NCBI RefSeq assembly: GCF_020497125.1
Contig: NC_059082.1
Location: 54,086,524 to 54,150,523, forward strand
DNA length: 64,000 nt
Source: Mauremys mutica
Lineage: Eukaryota > Chordata > Testudines > Geoemydidae
Direction: 5' to 3'
Part shown: positions 35,535 to 47,145 of the stretch, piece by piece
How the letters are laid out: each line of letters starts with the position of its first letter
Numbering within the stretch: the stretch's first letter is position 1
Made by a program: the position numbers and the translations under genes
The notes under the pieces: generated by a model
What the model was told of the DNA's origin: nothing
The model's database searches: none
What the model saw: the letters and a program-made list of their open reading frames with translations, nothing else

Positions 35535-36144
35535 AGAGACAAGAGCTGAATTTCTAGTGTGAAAAACAGAGACACAAACCTTTTGTTACAATTTTTGAAG
35601 CCACCTTTATCCATCACCCAGAAGCAAAATGGGCGGGTGCACATGTGTTCCCACCGCAGGTCGCCTCTGACGTGGTTTGTGCAGGGCCAGGACGAAAGTG
35701 GCCCTGCACAAAGCAGTGTCAGAGCCAGGACGAAAGTGGGTTAGCTGCTGGCTCTGTGCTGTGCCTCCCCAGCCCTTGTCTCCTCTCATGGGCGGTGACT
35801 TCATTTCCTGCTAACAGAGAGATCCTGATCCGTGAGCTCTGCAGGCCGTGTCCGGATGAGGACTGAAAGTGGTGGTGGTGGGTTAACTAACACCTTGTTT
35901 GAAAAGTCTAGTGCAGACAAGGCAGCCTGGACTCTAGGCTCTCCCTCAGCTAGCTTCACCTTGTCAGATCCATGTGTCCACTAGGCTAGTCAGACATATT
36001 GGCCAACCCCCTTCTAACACCTTCAGTGCCAGCCTGAGCAAGGCTTATGGTCAGAAAATCCACTTCCTGCTCCGAATCCCACATTTCCCTGTTTGGAGCA
36101 TCCTTCAAGAGAGCGTTTGACTTTCCCATGTGCTCTCTGCTGCA

Positions 36145-36378
36145 CAGGGCTGGCTCCAGGCACCAGATTAGCAAGCAGGTGCTTGGGGCGGCCATTCCGG
36201 AGAGGGGCGGCACGTCCAGCTATTTGGCGGCAATTCGGCGGAGGGTCCCTCATTCCCATTCGGAGCGAAGGACCTCCCGCTGAATTGCCGCAGATCGCGA
36301 TTGCGGCTTTTTAAATTTTTTTTTAAATTTTTTTTTTTTTGGCTGCTTGGGGCGGCAAAACCCCTGGAGCCGGCCCTG
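36145..36378. mobile_element. Non-autonomous hAT-like transposon, 234 bp, exact TSD
   Basis: The ends are CAGGGCTGGCTCCAGG and the complement of cctggagccggccctg. Both flanks are CTGCTGCA (36137-36144 and 36379-36386), an exact 8-bp duplication. The interior includes a T-rich tract and attcggcggagggtccctc-type sequence shared with 39178-39383, so both belong to one family. Confidence 0.93.
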
Positions 36379-37215
36379 CTGCTGCACACATCAGTCTCCT
36401 TCGCCGCTCCTTATTCTCACGCCTGGAGCATGTGCCCCAGCTCCACCAGCAGCTGCTAACTTTGGAAACGTCCCTCCCCCAAGGCCTCTTCCCTGCACGT
36501 GCCTTCCAAAATACCTCTAGAGAGCTTGGCGCTACCAACTATTCCCCTCTGTCTTCACAGGCTGCATCACAGGAAGTCCCCAGCTTTCTCTCATCAGCTG
36601 TCCATAAGCATACTGAGCAGGGGAGTAGCCTTTCTGGCTCCTTGTCACAGGACGATCTGCTGTGTGAGGCTGGGAAGCAGCAGCCCCCGATTTTTAAGCT
36701 GGTGTTTCAGCCGTGCTCTCACACCCTGCATGTCCTGCAGCCCCAGTTCCATGCCCATGCTTCCTTTGAGCATTTTCTGGTATCGTGCGCCCCAAGCCCA
36801 GGGCTGCAGGTGAACCTCCCCTTGACACGTTGAGGCCCAGTCGGGACGCAGAGCCCTGACAAGCATTGCAAGAAGGGGCTGAAACTCCTGGGAATGCCAG
36901 GTTCAGCTCCCAACAGGCCTGAGGTGGCCCTTCGCTCTGCTGAGCAAGCTCTGTGCAAGTGACAGTTGGCGTGTGTCTCAGATGAGACGCACCAGGGGTC
37001 TGAGCACTCGGAGCAGTTGCTTATGCCCTTATGGCCGTTTCTATGAGAGGGAGGTTTGTGATCACATGTTCCCCTGCCTGCACTCTTGTGCACCTCCTGG
37101 CTTCTGCCGTTTCCACTGTGCTGTGCCTGCCGGGGGCTGGGCGATGCCATGGGAATGGAAGTCACTGTGTTTTGTGGCTCTCTGCAATGTCACTCTTCCC
37201 CCCCCTCCCCACCAG

Positions 37216-37339
37216 TGCGTTACGATCTCCTTCGTCTCCAATCCATGAAGAGGATGAGGAGAAGCTCTCTGAGGACTCGGACTCCCAGCCAGCGCTGAGC
37301 GGGGCCGAGCTGGGGCTGAGGGAGAACAGCTCTCCTGGA
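37216..37339 (+). CDS. MGRN1: MGRN1 exon: acidic, serine-rich tail
   Basis: This 124-nt exon (phase 2 in, 0 out) completes a serine codon and reads ALRSPSSPIHEEDEEKLSED, then a less conserved SDSQPALSGAELGLRENSSP. The acidic HEEDEEKLSED core matches mammalian MGRN1, while the following dozen residues differ. CCACCAG acceptor, GTAAGT donor. Its role is regulatory or protein-binding rather than catalytic. Confidence 0.93.
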
Positions 37340-38125
37340 GTAAGTCCCCATCCCAAACGCTGCTCAACCCTGGCTGCTCCTTGCCCCATAGCCCTGCACC
37401 AGTGAAGGGCCACTCCCTGGGCTGCAGCCTGGCAGCTGGCTACGGGTGCTGGTCTGGGGAGCTGCATTTCGGGCAGGCTCTTCCTGAGTAACGGGGCTCA
37501 GGGTAAACCCTTTAGTGTAGGACGGGAAGGAGCCCGGAGTCCATTCCCGGAGAGCCTCGAACACTTCCCCTCCTCCCTTAACTCCACAGCTTTCTACCCC
37601 CCACCCCCAGTGCCTGGGGTTTCCCATGCTGCCAACCCCTCCCCCTGGGCACAATGGGAACAATTACAATAACAGCCAGGGAGGGCATTTCTAACCCCTT
37701 GGGGCTGGCGCCTGAAGGGCTTTGTTAACATGGGAGGCTCCTGCCGGGGCAAAAGGGTTCCTGGGTGGCATCCTTAGTGAGAGAGCTAGGTTAATTCTGG
37801 CTCCAATCACTGCAGTTGGCTCTGCAGCTTCCTAGCTCTGAACCCCCCAGCCTGGGCCTGCCTGGTGCACCCACAATCAGCATCTGACACCCGGGAACCT
37901 CCAGGAGGGTTCAGCAGGGGGTGCTGTGCCCGGACAGGTGGTCACCCTCATTCCCCAGGCAAAAACGGCACTAGTGTGGTGATAATGCTGGGCACCCTGT
38001 ATCGGGGCATCAAACAGGCTGCCCCCCATCCTGGGCACAGCCTGCTGAGCACGTCGGTAGAGTATACTGGGTCCGAGGGGAGGGGTTCCAGCCTGCAGAG
38101 ATTGTTCTATTCTCTCCTTTTCCAG

Positions 38126-38171
38126 AGCATGGTGGCTGAAGAAATCGAGGAGATCTCGTCCCTGCAGCAAG
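38126..38171 (+). CDS. MGRN1: MGRN1 exon: short C-terminal exon
   Basis: This 46-nt exon (phase 0 in, 1 out) encodes SMVAEEIEEISSLQQ. It corresponds to the human SFITEEVDESSSPQQG segment. It has a TTCCAG acceptor and GTACGT donor, and the frame is kept with both neighbours (SSPG|SMVA and QQ|GSRL). Assignment rests on position, phase and the shared EE...SS.QQG pattern. Confidence 0.88.
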
Positions 38172-38465
38172 GTACGTCCTGCCCATACCTATGAGATAAG
38201 TCAGTCTAGAGGGTGGAGTTTGGGGCTGGAAGTGACCCCCTGCTAGCCTCTTGGCCCTGCTCTCGGCTTATGGCAGGGCTCCTTCTAATCCCCCGGAAGG
38301 TGCTCTTTGGGGCTGGACGTGGTCTCGGCCTGAGATCACATGCCCGGGTCACTGATCTCTGCTGAATGTGGGAATCCCTCTGCCAGGGACCGGCTTTGGG
38401 GTTTACAGTTCCCCTTGGAAACATGAGTCTGACAATGGCTAATCAGCTGAAATTCCCCAGTCTGA

Positions 38466-38902
38466 GGGCCTGTCTTGGCAGCAAGCTGGGGGGTAAATCT
38501 GCAGTGCACTAGCCTGCTGCGAATTAACTGGTCACATGGATCCTGCAACCATGCACTCAGGGTATGTGCATGTTTGATCTGGGAGGTGTGATTGCCAGCC
38601 TGTGCAGCTATACCCGCACTCACTCTAGCACGCTAAAAATAGTGGAGCTGGGGTAGCAGGGTCGTGGCTGGAATATGTACTTGCCTGGATCCCAGGAACA
38701 TACACAGGTGGCTGGTCTGAGCAGCCCGAGCTACACCGTTGTGTTTAGCACGCTAACCTGAGCTGAGAATCTCACCTCCCAGCTCAAAGGCAAGACGTAA
38801 ACATTCCCCGGTGTGCACTGAGCGCTAGGGAGCTGTGTGTGTGGTAGCAGGGTCCGCACGGCCAGTTAGCACACAGGCAGGCACTAACTCTCTAGACAAG
38901 CC
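38466..38902. mobile_element. Possible Harbinger-like MITE, 437 bp
   Basis: TGA flanks both sides (38463-38465 and 38903-38905), and the outer bases are weakly inverted (GGCCTGTCT against GGCTTGTCT in complement). The interior holds gtagcagggt twice and gcacgctaa twice. The ends are weaker than in the elements at 34982 and 51756. Confidence 0.45.
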
Positions 38903-39177
38903 TGAACTTTGTCCAAGGGATTTCCTTGGAGACTGAGCGCCCCCTAGTGCTTGTGCACAGACACAACTCCTGACCGGTGCCTGCTGGGGCCAAGGTGTGG
39001 TTCTTCATTGAAACATGCACTTTGTGCAACAGGGATCTTTGAGTGAAGAACTATCAAGATCTGCAGAGCTCTGTGCACTGCGACACTCTCCAGCGTTTCT
39101 CGTGTCTCAGATCTTCCCAAGGGAGTATTTAAAAACTGCATTTGAACAGTCGCCGAAGCTGAAGGGGAAGTTGGGAA

Positions 39178-39383
39178 CAGGGCCGGCTCCAGGCACCAGC
39201 TTATCAAGCAGGTGCTTGGGGCAGCACTTTCACGTATTCGGTGGCAATTCGGCGGAGGGTCCCTCACTCCCGCTCGCAGCGAAGGACCTCCCGCTGAATT
39301 GCCGCAGATCGCGATCGCGGCTTTTTTTCTTTTTTTCTTTTTTTTGGCTGCTTGGGGTGGCCAAACCCTTGGAGCCGGCCCTG
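39178..39383. mobile_element. Non-autonomous hAT-like transposon, 206 bp
   Basis: The ends are CAGGGCCGGCTCCAGG and the complement of cttggagccggccctg. The flanks are gttgggaa (39170-39177) and gttaggaa (39384-39391), an 8-bp duplication with one mismatch. It has the same orientation and interior as 36145-36378, including a pyrimidine-rich tract and gcttgggg near both ends. Confidence 0.92.
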
Positions 39384-40221
39384 GTTAGGAACGAGGAAAG
39401 CGACAGTGACTGAAATTTCTCGTGCGTTCCTTCCCAGCTGGCTCTCCCTGGAGCTCAGCTCTTCCAGAGTGGGCTGATGGGGCAGATCAGTAGTGCAGCA
39501 CCAGGCTGGCTGTGTGCATTTCCCTCCCCTTTGCTGCTGTCGCCATGTTCCCCAGCCTGTGCCCGAGGGCCAGGAGGGAGGCAGAGGCTCTCAGTTGGCC
39601 ATTGTGCCAGGCAGCACCCACCATTCCCAAACACTTGATGGGAAATTTCACTGCAACTTAAAAGCCTAGATCTCATTCCCTAGACAAACCCTAAGTAACA
39701 CCTGCCTGTTGATCCGCTGTGGGAGGTGGCCTCCACATGGGGAGAGAGGAGAGCACCGGGGGTGGGTTCTCCATCCTGCCCAATGCCAGGTGGCCATCTC
39801 CTCGCTCCAGCGCTGCTCGGTGCGCAAGACCCAGGCTGTGTCCTGCATGCGTGGGGCTGGCTCAGTGCTGCTAAGATTTGCCCTCTGGTGCTGTGATCAG
39901 TGCCCAGGGCAGGGCTGGCAGGACAAATGGCAGGAGGCACTGCGCGACTTCGCTGGGCTCCCTAGGCCTGATGTGTCTTCAAGCGTCTCGGCTGCAGACA
40001 AGAGAGGTGCCTTTTTCAGTCGCTGGCCGTGTCACCTGGCAGCGTTTGCAGGGCGCGGCAAGGGGCAGTGAGGAAGGAACCTATTCTCCCCATGCGGAGG
40101 GGGACGGGGGGGCCTTGTTGGCACTGGCCTCTCCTCTGGAGGGAAGGCAGCACAGGGCCCACTGTCTCTCTCCCGCTCGGTGCATCGGGACTAAGCTGTC
40201 CACATTCTCTGCTGACTCCAG

Positions 40222-40329
40222 GTAGCCGCCTGCCCTCCATGGAAGACATCCTGCCGGAGAACATCTGCAGCGAGCACAGGAGCCTTACGCAGTCAGAGAG
40301 TGACCCCGCAGTCGATGTGTACCTGCCAG
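40222..40329 (+). CDS. MGRN1: MGRN1 exon: penultimate coding exon
   Basis: This 108-nt exon (phase 1 in, 1 out) encodes SRLPSMEDILPENICSEHRS, then LTQSESDPAVDVYLP. It matches the human segment ending ADIYLP, with the SMEDIL block aligned to SIENVL. CTCCAG acceptor, GTAACA donor. Because both boundary phases are 1, the downstream choice between the exon at 41282 and the one at 42542 leaves the upstream frame unchanged. Confidence 0.93.
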
Positions 40330-41281
40330 GTAACAGCCCAGCCTGGGGGCGGGGGGAGGTCTCCTTGTGCTGGCACAGCGCTGATTGGTGGGGGGCTGCA
40401 CTGCCGTGGCTTGGCAAGGGGTCTGTGCTGTGTGTACTTGCTGCGGGCTGAGCCACCCTGCTTGCAGCTTACTTGCCTGGATCAGCGCATCAGGCAGCTC
40501 GTCTCCAGCAGAGAGCGAAACTCTCCCCTAAAGCACCCACTTGCCATGATCATGTGGTGCTAACTGCTGCCCCCAGGGGCATGGGCGAGCGGGGCTTCCA
40601 GAGAGGTAACTTGCCCTATATCTCTGCTTCCCCTCTCTCTCCCTTTGCCGTCCCCTCCTCCCCCACCCTTTTGTCTTGCTGCTTCCAGCCACCCACCCCA
40701 CCCCACCTCACCCCTTTCCTCCTTTCTGCTCTTTGGGCTGCAGCCACTAGAGGGCAACACAATTCCAAGTGTGATAGTGGCTGCCCCATGTGAGTTGGTG
40801 AGATTCTCTCCCCACCCCCCAACCAAAGATTCATGAATACGTGAGCTGCCACATCTGATCACTGGCCCTGGCACTCCAGCTGTGAGCTCCCACCGAGAGG
40901 AAGAGCCTACCTGGCAGCAGATGCCGGGCACACTGGGATCTTTATTGCTCCTTGTCTCCATACTGCTGACCCAGGAGGGAGAGGCAGGGGCTGCCACGCT
41001 GGAGCCCCTGGGCATGCATGCTGTCACCACGATCCACACGCGGCGCGCTGGGGTCATCCTGTGTGGGGGAGGGGCCTATCTCTGGGCAGACCGGGCCCCA
41101 CTCACTGTGCCGTGGGTCGGGGATTGCGCTTCGGGGGGCTTCGTGGCTGAGCTGCTCCCAGCGCAGCTCCATCAGCTGTAGTCGTTGCAGCCTGTTCTCT
41201 CCCGTAGAGTCGCGGTCTGTTCTGAGCATCTCTCTAATGTCTCCTTCCTTCTGTCTACCTCCCTGCTCCTGCCCTGGGCAG

Positions 41282-41322
41282 CACTGGGTCCTGATTCCTG
41301 CTCTATTGGGATAGAGGAGTAA
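41282..41322 (+). CDS. MGRN1: MGRN1 exon: conserved C-terminal end with stop
   Basis: After a strong pyrimidine tract and GCAG acceptor, this sequence reads ALGPDSCSIGIEE and then TAA at 41320-41322. The human protein ends ALGPDSCSVGIDE, so this is the standard C-terminus. The stop overlaps a potential splice donor (GTAAGC at 41319-41324); using that donor would remove the stop and continue into the exon at 42542. Transcripts using this stop probably retain the following sequence as 3' UTR. I see no polyadenylation signal before 42540. Confidence 0.93.
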
Positions 41323-42541
41323 GCTGGTACGTCATCTCATTCTCTCTTACGTGCAGGGAATTGCATGGGGCGGCAGGAGCCTTTCAGGGTGGGGGCAGAC
41401 TAACTGAATGTGTCACTACCAGGCTGGCCCCTTCTCCCCTCCCTGCCCTTCCAGCTCAGCCCAGGATGGTGCATTGTTGCAATGGTTTCCCCTCACCACA
41501 GGGTGGCAGTAACAGGCCTCAGAGCAGGGCGTGGGAGACAAGTATGTGATGAGCCAACTGGCCTGAAATCCTGGAGTTCAGCTGCTCCCAGGGCTTCTCT
41601 CTCCAGACTGCTCAGCTTGTGCCTCCTTTGTATACTGTCTGCAAACTGACCTGGCAGCTCTGATCCCAGCCCCTGGCAGCAACTGGCAGCATTCCTGAGT
41701 CCCCTCTGCCCAGCGCTAGCTAGGCCAAGCACCCTGCCAGGCTCCGAGGGGAGGCTGCTGGGCAGAGCACCCAGTGTCCCTCTCCCCAAGAGAGCGAGGT
41801 GAGTTCAGCCCACTCCTTGCGACTCAAGGCACATGGTGCCTTCAGCCACTGCTGCTGTGACAGGAACAGAGGAGCCCGGTCCCTGCTATGCTGAGCACCC
41901 TCCCCCAGTCCCTCACTGAATGCTCCTGCAGGAGGCCCTTTGGCTGTATGTGAGCCCATAAGCGTGTGAGTAACTCAGCCGTTAGCATGAGTGACCAGGG
42001 TGCGGAACTGGCCCAGAGACCCCCTCTCTCCCACACACAAGGAGATCTGATCTGATCTGCTTCCACTTACCATGTGCAGGGTTCCCCAAAGACTGGGGGG
42101 CCAAGAGCCTGAAACCCGTGGGGGTTCCTATCTGGGCCCCGGTGCCTGCTGGGCCCATGTCCTGCTGAACTGTGGCAGAGGGCATGGGGCTCATGCACTC
42201 ATCAGCAAAGCCGAGAAACTGGACAGGAAATCCTTGTAGGTCCCCACCCAGCCCCTCTGTCCTGGGAGCCAGTGCAGGGCAGTCCCCTTCCCCAGCAAAG
42301 GAGAGCGGGGCATACCTGGCATATGCTGGAGTGTGGGGAGCATCCTGTTTGCAGCATGAGTCCCTCTGGCCCACCCAGAAAGGTCCCGGGCCCACTGGGC
42401 TCCTCCGGTGCACACATGCTGGCTGATTTCCCCCCAAGCTGTGGCTCAGCCCATCCTGCGCCCGCCTGCTCCACCCCTAGGCTGATGAGAGGGCAGCAGG
42501 GGTTGTGACATCTCTCTCTCTCTCTCTTTCCTCTTGTTCAG

Positions 42542-42765
42542 GGTTGTCCGACTCCGAGACCCTTCCAAGCCATGGCACCAACAGTCCCACTCAGCCCCTC
42601 CTCTTCAACCAGCCCCGGCTCTGCCCGGAGGACACGCACAGCCTTTCCTTCCGCCCAGGCCTACGGGGGTCTCAGCTGCGTCCCAAGCCACACGCACAAG
42701 CTCTCCTTTCCCCGAGGGAGCCAGGAGCCGCCCGCGTCCAGCAGGGCCCCCAACTGACACTCTGA
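42542..42765 (+). CDS. MGRN1: Candidate alternative terminal coding exon of MGRN1
   Basis: A long CT tract (42511-42537) and CAG acceptor precede this segment. Joined to the phase-1 exon ending at 40329 it reads GLSDSETLPSHGTNSPTQPL and stays open to a stop at 42763-42765. Third codon positions in the first 35 or so codons are mostly G or C, as in real exons here. Mammalian MGRN1 is known to have isoforms with different C-termini, but I cannot confirm that this peptide is conserved. A join from the donor at 41319 would instead use another frame (VVRLRDPSKPW, stop at 42783-42785). Confidence 0.5.
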
Positions 42766-43077
42766 TCATGGCTCGGGTGTGTTAAATGAGTCTGTAAATG
42801 GGGCAAGGGGAAGGCAGGCGCTGCCTCCTGCAGCGGGTTTGAGCCAGGCTCCCTGGGGCCCTGGCTCCCACTTTCCTCTTGGGACTGGCCCCTCTCCTCA
42901 CCAACGGGCACAACTTTTGCACAGGTTGGTTTTTTAAAGTTTAAAGTACTTCCCGTTCTAACCCCTCCGCCCCCCAGAGGAGGGGGCTGGTGGGGGGGTG
43001 CAAATGAAGGACACTCCCATGTATATTTTGTACACACGATGACTGCTCGCAGCTGGGGGCTGGAGCTGCCCCTCCCC

Positions 43078-43085
43078 TGTAAATA
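43078..43085 (+). promoter_or_regulatory. Pumilio-type element in the 3' UTR
   Basis: TGTAAATA matches the Pumilio consensus UGUANAUA exactly. A near-match, TGTAAATG, lies at about 42793. A short motif like this can occur by chance. Confidence 0.3.
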
Positions 43086-45113
43086 CGCCTTGGGCCAGTC
43101 GCCCTTTGCAGGCCGGCCAGGCTCTGCTCTGTTTTCTCCTGGGGGCACCCAGCCCAAGGGGGTCTCCAGCTGTTTTCTCCATGTGGCACCCCCTCTTCTC
43201 CAGGCGTCGCTTCCCTGGGAGTGGCATTGCCTCCTGGCCAGCTGGTGATCCCATGATTGCTTTGCAGCTGGCGCTCACTCCCCTGCAGCCTTGTGTGGGA
43301 GGAACAGGGTGGCCGGGCTCATGCCTTCCCCTGCAAAGGGACAAGGGCCCCGGCTGCACTCACAGCGGGGGGAGCCTGCTCCGGGTCAGTCCTTCCCAGG
43401 GAAGATCCAGCCAAATCTCCAGTGTGGGGCACATGGGTCGCCGCTCCCCTTCCTGATCCTGCACCAGGGCTCTTGGATTCAGCTGCCCCTGCTACCCTGC
43501 CCCCTCCAGCCCCTTTGTGGCTCCTCCCTGCCAGGCCCTGGTTCCTGGGCCCTAGGGTGCCATGCATGGCTGCAGGCAGGCTCTTACCTAGCTCACAGCC
43601 AGCTGCCTGCGCTGTCAGTGCCGGCGGGCTCCAGGGCGGCTTTTGGAGCTCCTTAGACACAAGCACAAGCATCCTGCCGGAAGGTGGGGACTTTGCCCTG
43701 CCAGGCAGCCACCAGCAGCACCCACTTGGCTCCCTGCAAGGCCAGGGCCAGCAGAGCCTTGCTGAGTGACACTGTTCAGGGGAGCCCTTAGGGAGACTAG
43801 CCCGTTCCTCATCCTTTACTACTCTGCCCACTTTCCCTGCTGCGGTGAGGCCCGGGCACCTGCTCCTCCCAGCTCTGGAGAGACCCTTCCCTGGCCCCAG
43901 TCCCAGCCCCTGGCATCTCCCCATAGTCCCTGCACCACTGTGGTGTGTCTGAGCCCGGGCAGGGGCAGGGAGCCTGGCCTGCAGAGAATGGGGAGCAGCG
44001 CATTGGCAGTGCTAGGCCCTGTTACAGCTGGGGGAGGAGCAACCCGGCAGCTTGTCTCACGCTGGCTGGGGCAGGGCCGATGAGTCAAGCGCTCGGGTCT
44101 GGGTGGGGTGCGGCCCAGCATCTCTCCATGCTCAGCATGCGGCATTGCCAGCAACGAGGCCCAGGGAGGGCGAGAGGGGTCCTGCCCCCTGCTATGGGAT
44201 TCCTGCCATGCTGGGGCCTGGGAAAGGCCTCCATGGCAGAGAACCACCCCCCAACAAGGGCCCCTTTGAGTTGCAGCCAGCTCCCCCCACCCAGGTAGGG
44301 CCTTTATGAGGCAGGAGCTCAGCCCTGGGCCCCCACTGCAATCCTGGGCTCGTGTGTGTCTGTTGCTGAGGAGATGGGGTGTGCATGGTAGCAGCGGAGG
44401 GGGCAGTCTTCCCAATACTCCTGTTGCGGCCCCTGCCCCAGAGAGCAGGCGTGGCCGTGGCACAGGGAGATGCCATGAAAAGCACCCCCCAGCCCTCGCT
44501 GCTGACTGCGGTGACTCCCTTTGGCAGCAGGGCAGCTCCCATCACCGCTAGCTTCAGGGGCGTGACTCTCTGCCCCTCGTCCTGACCTGCTGCTGCATGG
44601 TCACTGGGCAGAGTTGCTAGCGGGGTGTGGGGGTGCTGGCAGCCTACGGGGCTGAGGGAGCTCTGCACACAGCTTCACACCGGGACCTGGAGCAGGGGGT
44701 GTTTGGGCACCTACCTTTCCCCACTGTACATAGCCAGCACCCATGGCCTTGTTGGTGCCCCCTTTGCCCGCCTTGATCGATGTCGCTCAGTGCGGTGACC
44801 TTGCCGTGTGCCTTGTTCCTGCTTTCTGTGCTGTGGGGAGTCCCCCACCCCACCCCTGGGGCTGGCCCGGACCCTGCAGGAGTCTCCTGTCCCTGCTGGG
44901 AGCTGTGCCCACAAGGACGCGTTCCCGTGGGCAGGTTTGTGTGCATGGCTGCTGGGCGCTGCCGTCTGTTTCCGTTCGCTGTCACGCCTTTCGTTCTCTG
45001 CTGCTCCCCAGCGAGATGGGCCACCTCCCTGTCTCTGCGCCGGGGCGCAGAGCCGCCTGTCTCCCCCGGCAGGGATTTCTGGGGGCTCCTCCCTTTGTTC
45101 CTCTGTTTAGAGT

Positions 45114-45119
45114 AATAAA
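45114..45119 (+). terminator. Polyadenylation signal of MGRN1
   Basis: AATAAA is followed by a CA about 15 bases later and T/GT-rich sequence (ctgtttctctgttattgg). It is the first canonical signal after the coding exons. Confidence 0.7.
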
Positions 45120-45140
45120 TCCATGGAGCAATAGCCTCTG

Positions 45141-46980
45141 TTTCTCTGTTATTGGAGTCGCCGTGTGCATCCTCTGCTCCATGCAGGGGGAGCAGAGCAT
45201 TCCAGAGCAGGCGCCTGAGAAGAGCTCTGGGTTTGTTCCAGCTTCACAAACCACCCGTTGGATGCTGGCCCCAGCTGAAACTCCTGCAAACTCCAGCCTA
45301 GTCACAGGGCAGGGCAATCACTCCCCTTCTCCAAGGGCAGCCAGCACTGGGCCCTTCTCATGCCTCTGGGAAGCACATATCAGTCTCCGGTGCTCTGCCC
45401 CTACAGCAGCCCAGACTCAGCCCTGGGTTTGCCCTGTCACAGGGTGACCCCCTGCAGGACACCGGATGGACACTGACTCCTCTGCAGAGGCCAGGCCTCC
45501 TACCCCATGGCTCTCAGACCCCAGGACGTGCACAGCGGGCCCGGGAGAGGTCTGGTGGAGGCTGGGGCTGGAGGGGTCTCCATCCTGCCAGCCCCGCACT
45601 CTGAGCGCAGCACCTGTCTCCCCAAGCAGCTCTCTGCAGGGCCCCAGGCATGGGATCTGTCTGTGGGCAGGGAGGCTCCACATGCCCAGGGGGCTGCTGG
45701 GGCCCTGCCGCTCACAACTGCTTCTTCAGGCCATGGCCCTCCCCACCCTCAGGCCAGCTCGTCTACTGGTGGTGGGGAGATGTCCCTGCCACACAAGCAG
45801 GATGGGCTCTTTCCATCTGGTGCCTGGACTCTCTGCTGCTGAGCTGGTGGCACCTTCCCCCCCCCCCCAGCTGTGCACTGGGAGTGGGTGCCCTGGTGTT
45901 CCCCTGAGCTCTCACGGTGCCCACTCACTCTCAGGCATCAGGCTTCTCCTGGCACTCCCTGCTGCTGCCATGTGTCCCCTAAGCTTGCTCCTAGCCAGTA
46001 ACAGTGGTGATAACTGTGACTTCCGGAGTCAAAGGGTTAACTACAGGTCACAGTGCAGAAAACACCCTGATTACAGACAGCTGTGAGGGGCAGGTCCCTG
46101 TGGGGGTGGGGGGCCCCTTGGTCCCTTCCCTCCCACTCCCATGTTGGAGCAGGAGCTCAGCCTGGCCTCCCTGCCCCCAGCTGTCAGAGACCCCAGTTGC
46201 TGTTCACTGGGAGCCAGGGAAGCTGGAGCCGGGGGACAGCTTAGCCATCCTTGTTCATTGCTGGAGCCTGGGGTGCATTTGGGGGTGGGATGAGGGGTTC
46301 CAGAGATAGAAAGTTCAGCGTGAGCTGCTTTTATCATTTTTGGATTCTTATAACTGGGTTGCAGAGGAAGGAGACAAAACTCAGGCCCTGACCACCCCCC
46401 ACCCCCAAAAATATACAGCCCCGGCCTGCCCTGAGACACTGAGCAATGGGACCAGGGGCCAGGCTCAAGATGTTTCCAAAGCTATTGCTCTCTGCCTGGT
46501 GTCCAGGAGCCCCTGACGGAAGTGGGAAGCTAAGAATGGGTATGTCTGGTGTGTAGCACAGTGTGCAGCTCTGAGATCATAGTTGGGAGCTGAGAATGGG
46601 CATGCTCAGTGCCTGGCACAGGTCCACAGGAGGGAGAGCTGAGAATACCAACTAAGGTGAATGCAGCAGTTGACACCTCTTCTTTCAGGCTGCATTCAGC
46701 TGCATGGGTGTTCTCAGTCAGCTGAGAACACCTCATTGAGATGAATGGGCCACTTCACAGCTCCCAGAACTCCCTGTGCTGCAGCCACAGATGGATGTGC
46801 AGAGCCCCCTGTGCCTCACAGGGCCCAGAGCTGGAGCAGAGACTTTGCATCTACACTCTGCAGCCCCTGCCTGCCTCTGGCGGGTTCATGCGCTCCTCAC
46901 AGCCCCACCACCTCCCCTCAAGGCGTGGCATGGGCCTGCCAGGGGGGCATAGAGGGGCCAGGAGAAAGTGGAGCTGGCAG
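45141..46980. other. Intergenic, no gene recognised
   Basis: The sequence is GC-rich with long overlapping frames on both strands but no domain or exon pattern. Near 46527-46640 two imperfect tandem copies of a gggaagctaagaatggg-type unit occur, followed by a short inverted repeat around gctgagaacacc. Confidence 0.6.
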
Positions 46981-46989
46981 CTGAGTGGT

Positions 46990-47145
46990 GCATAGCTCAG
47001 TGGTCAGAGCAGTGGGGGCTTGGTCAGAGCAGCAGGTGAGAATCTGGTGGGTTGGAGATGATGTAGGGGACCAGCCAAACCCTGTCTTTAGAAACCCCAG
47101 TTCAGTGACTAGAGCTCTGCTGAAAAACTGAATTTGATCCCTTGG
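46990..47145 (+). repeat. tRNA-derived SINE-like fragment
   Basis: A-box-like TAGCTCAGTGGTCAGAGCA occurs at about 46993. A second tRNA-like stretch at about 47088 reads agttcagtgactagagctct and continues to gaatttgatccc, which resembles a B box. Neither can fold into a complete tRNA by eye, so I read them as SINE remnants. Confidence 0.4.

Larger units (their letters stand above)
42766..45140 (+). other. MGRN1: MGRN1 3' untranslated region
   Basis: After the last possible stop codons, the sequence runs about 2.4 kb to an AATAAA at 45114-45119. Long overlapping open frames at about 43250-43925 and 44740-45450 have no recognisable product, run on both strands and reflect high GC content. If the stop at 41320 is used without splicing, the 3' UTR would begin at 41323. 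Confidence 0.65.

Noticed and set aside
43257..43924. Long frames on both strands (170 and 201 codons)
   Set aside because: They lie in the GC-rich MGRN1 3' UTR, overlap each other in antisense and have no recognisable domain.
46990..47060. Possible functional tRNA gene
   Set aside because: Only an A-box-like stretch is present; no cloverleaf with a proper acceptor stem or B box can be formed by eye.
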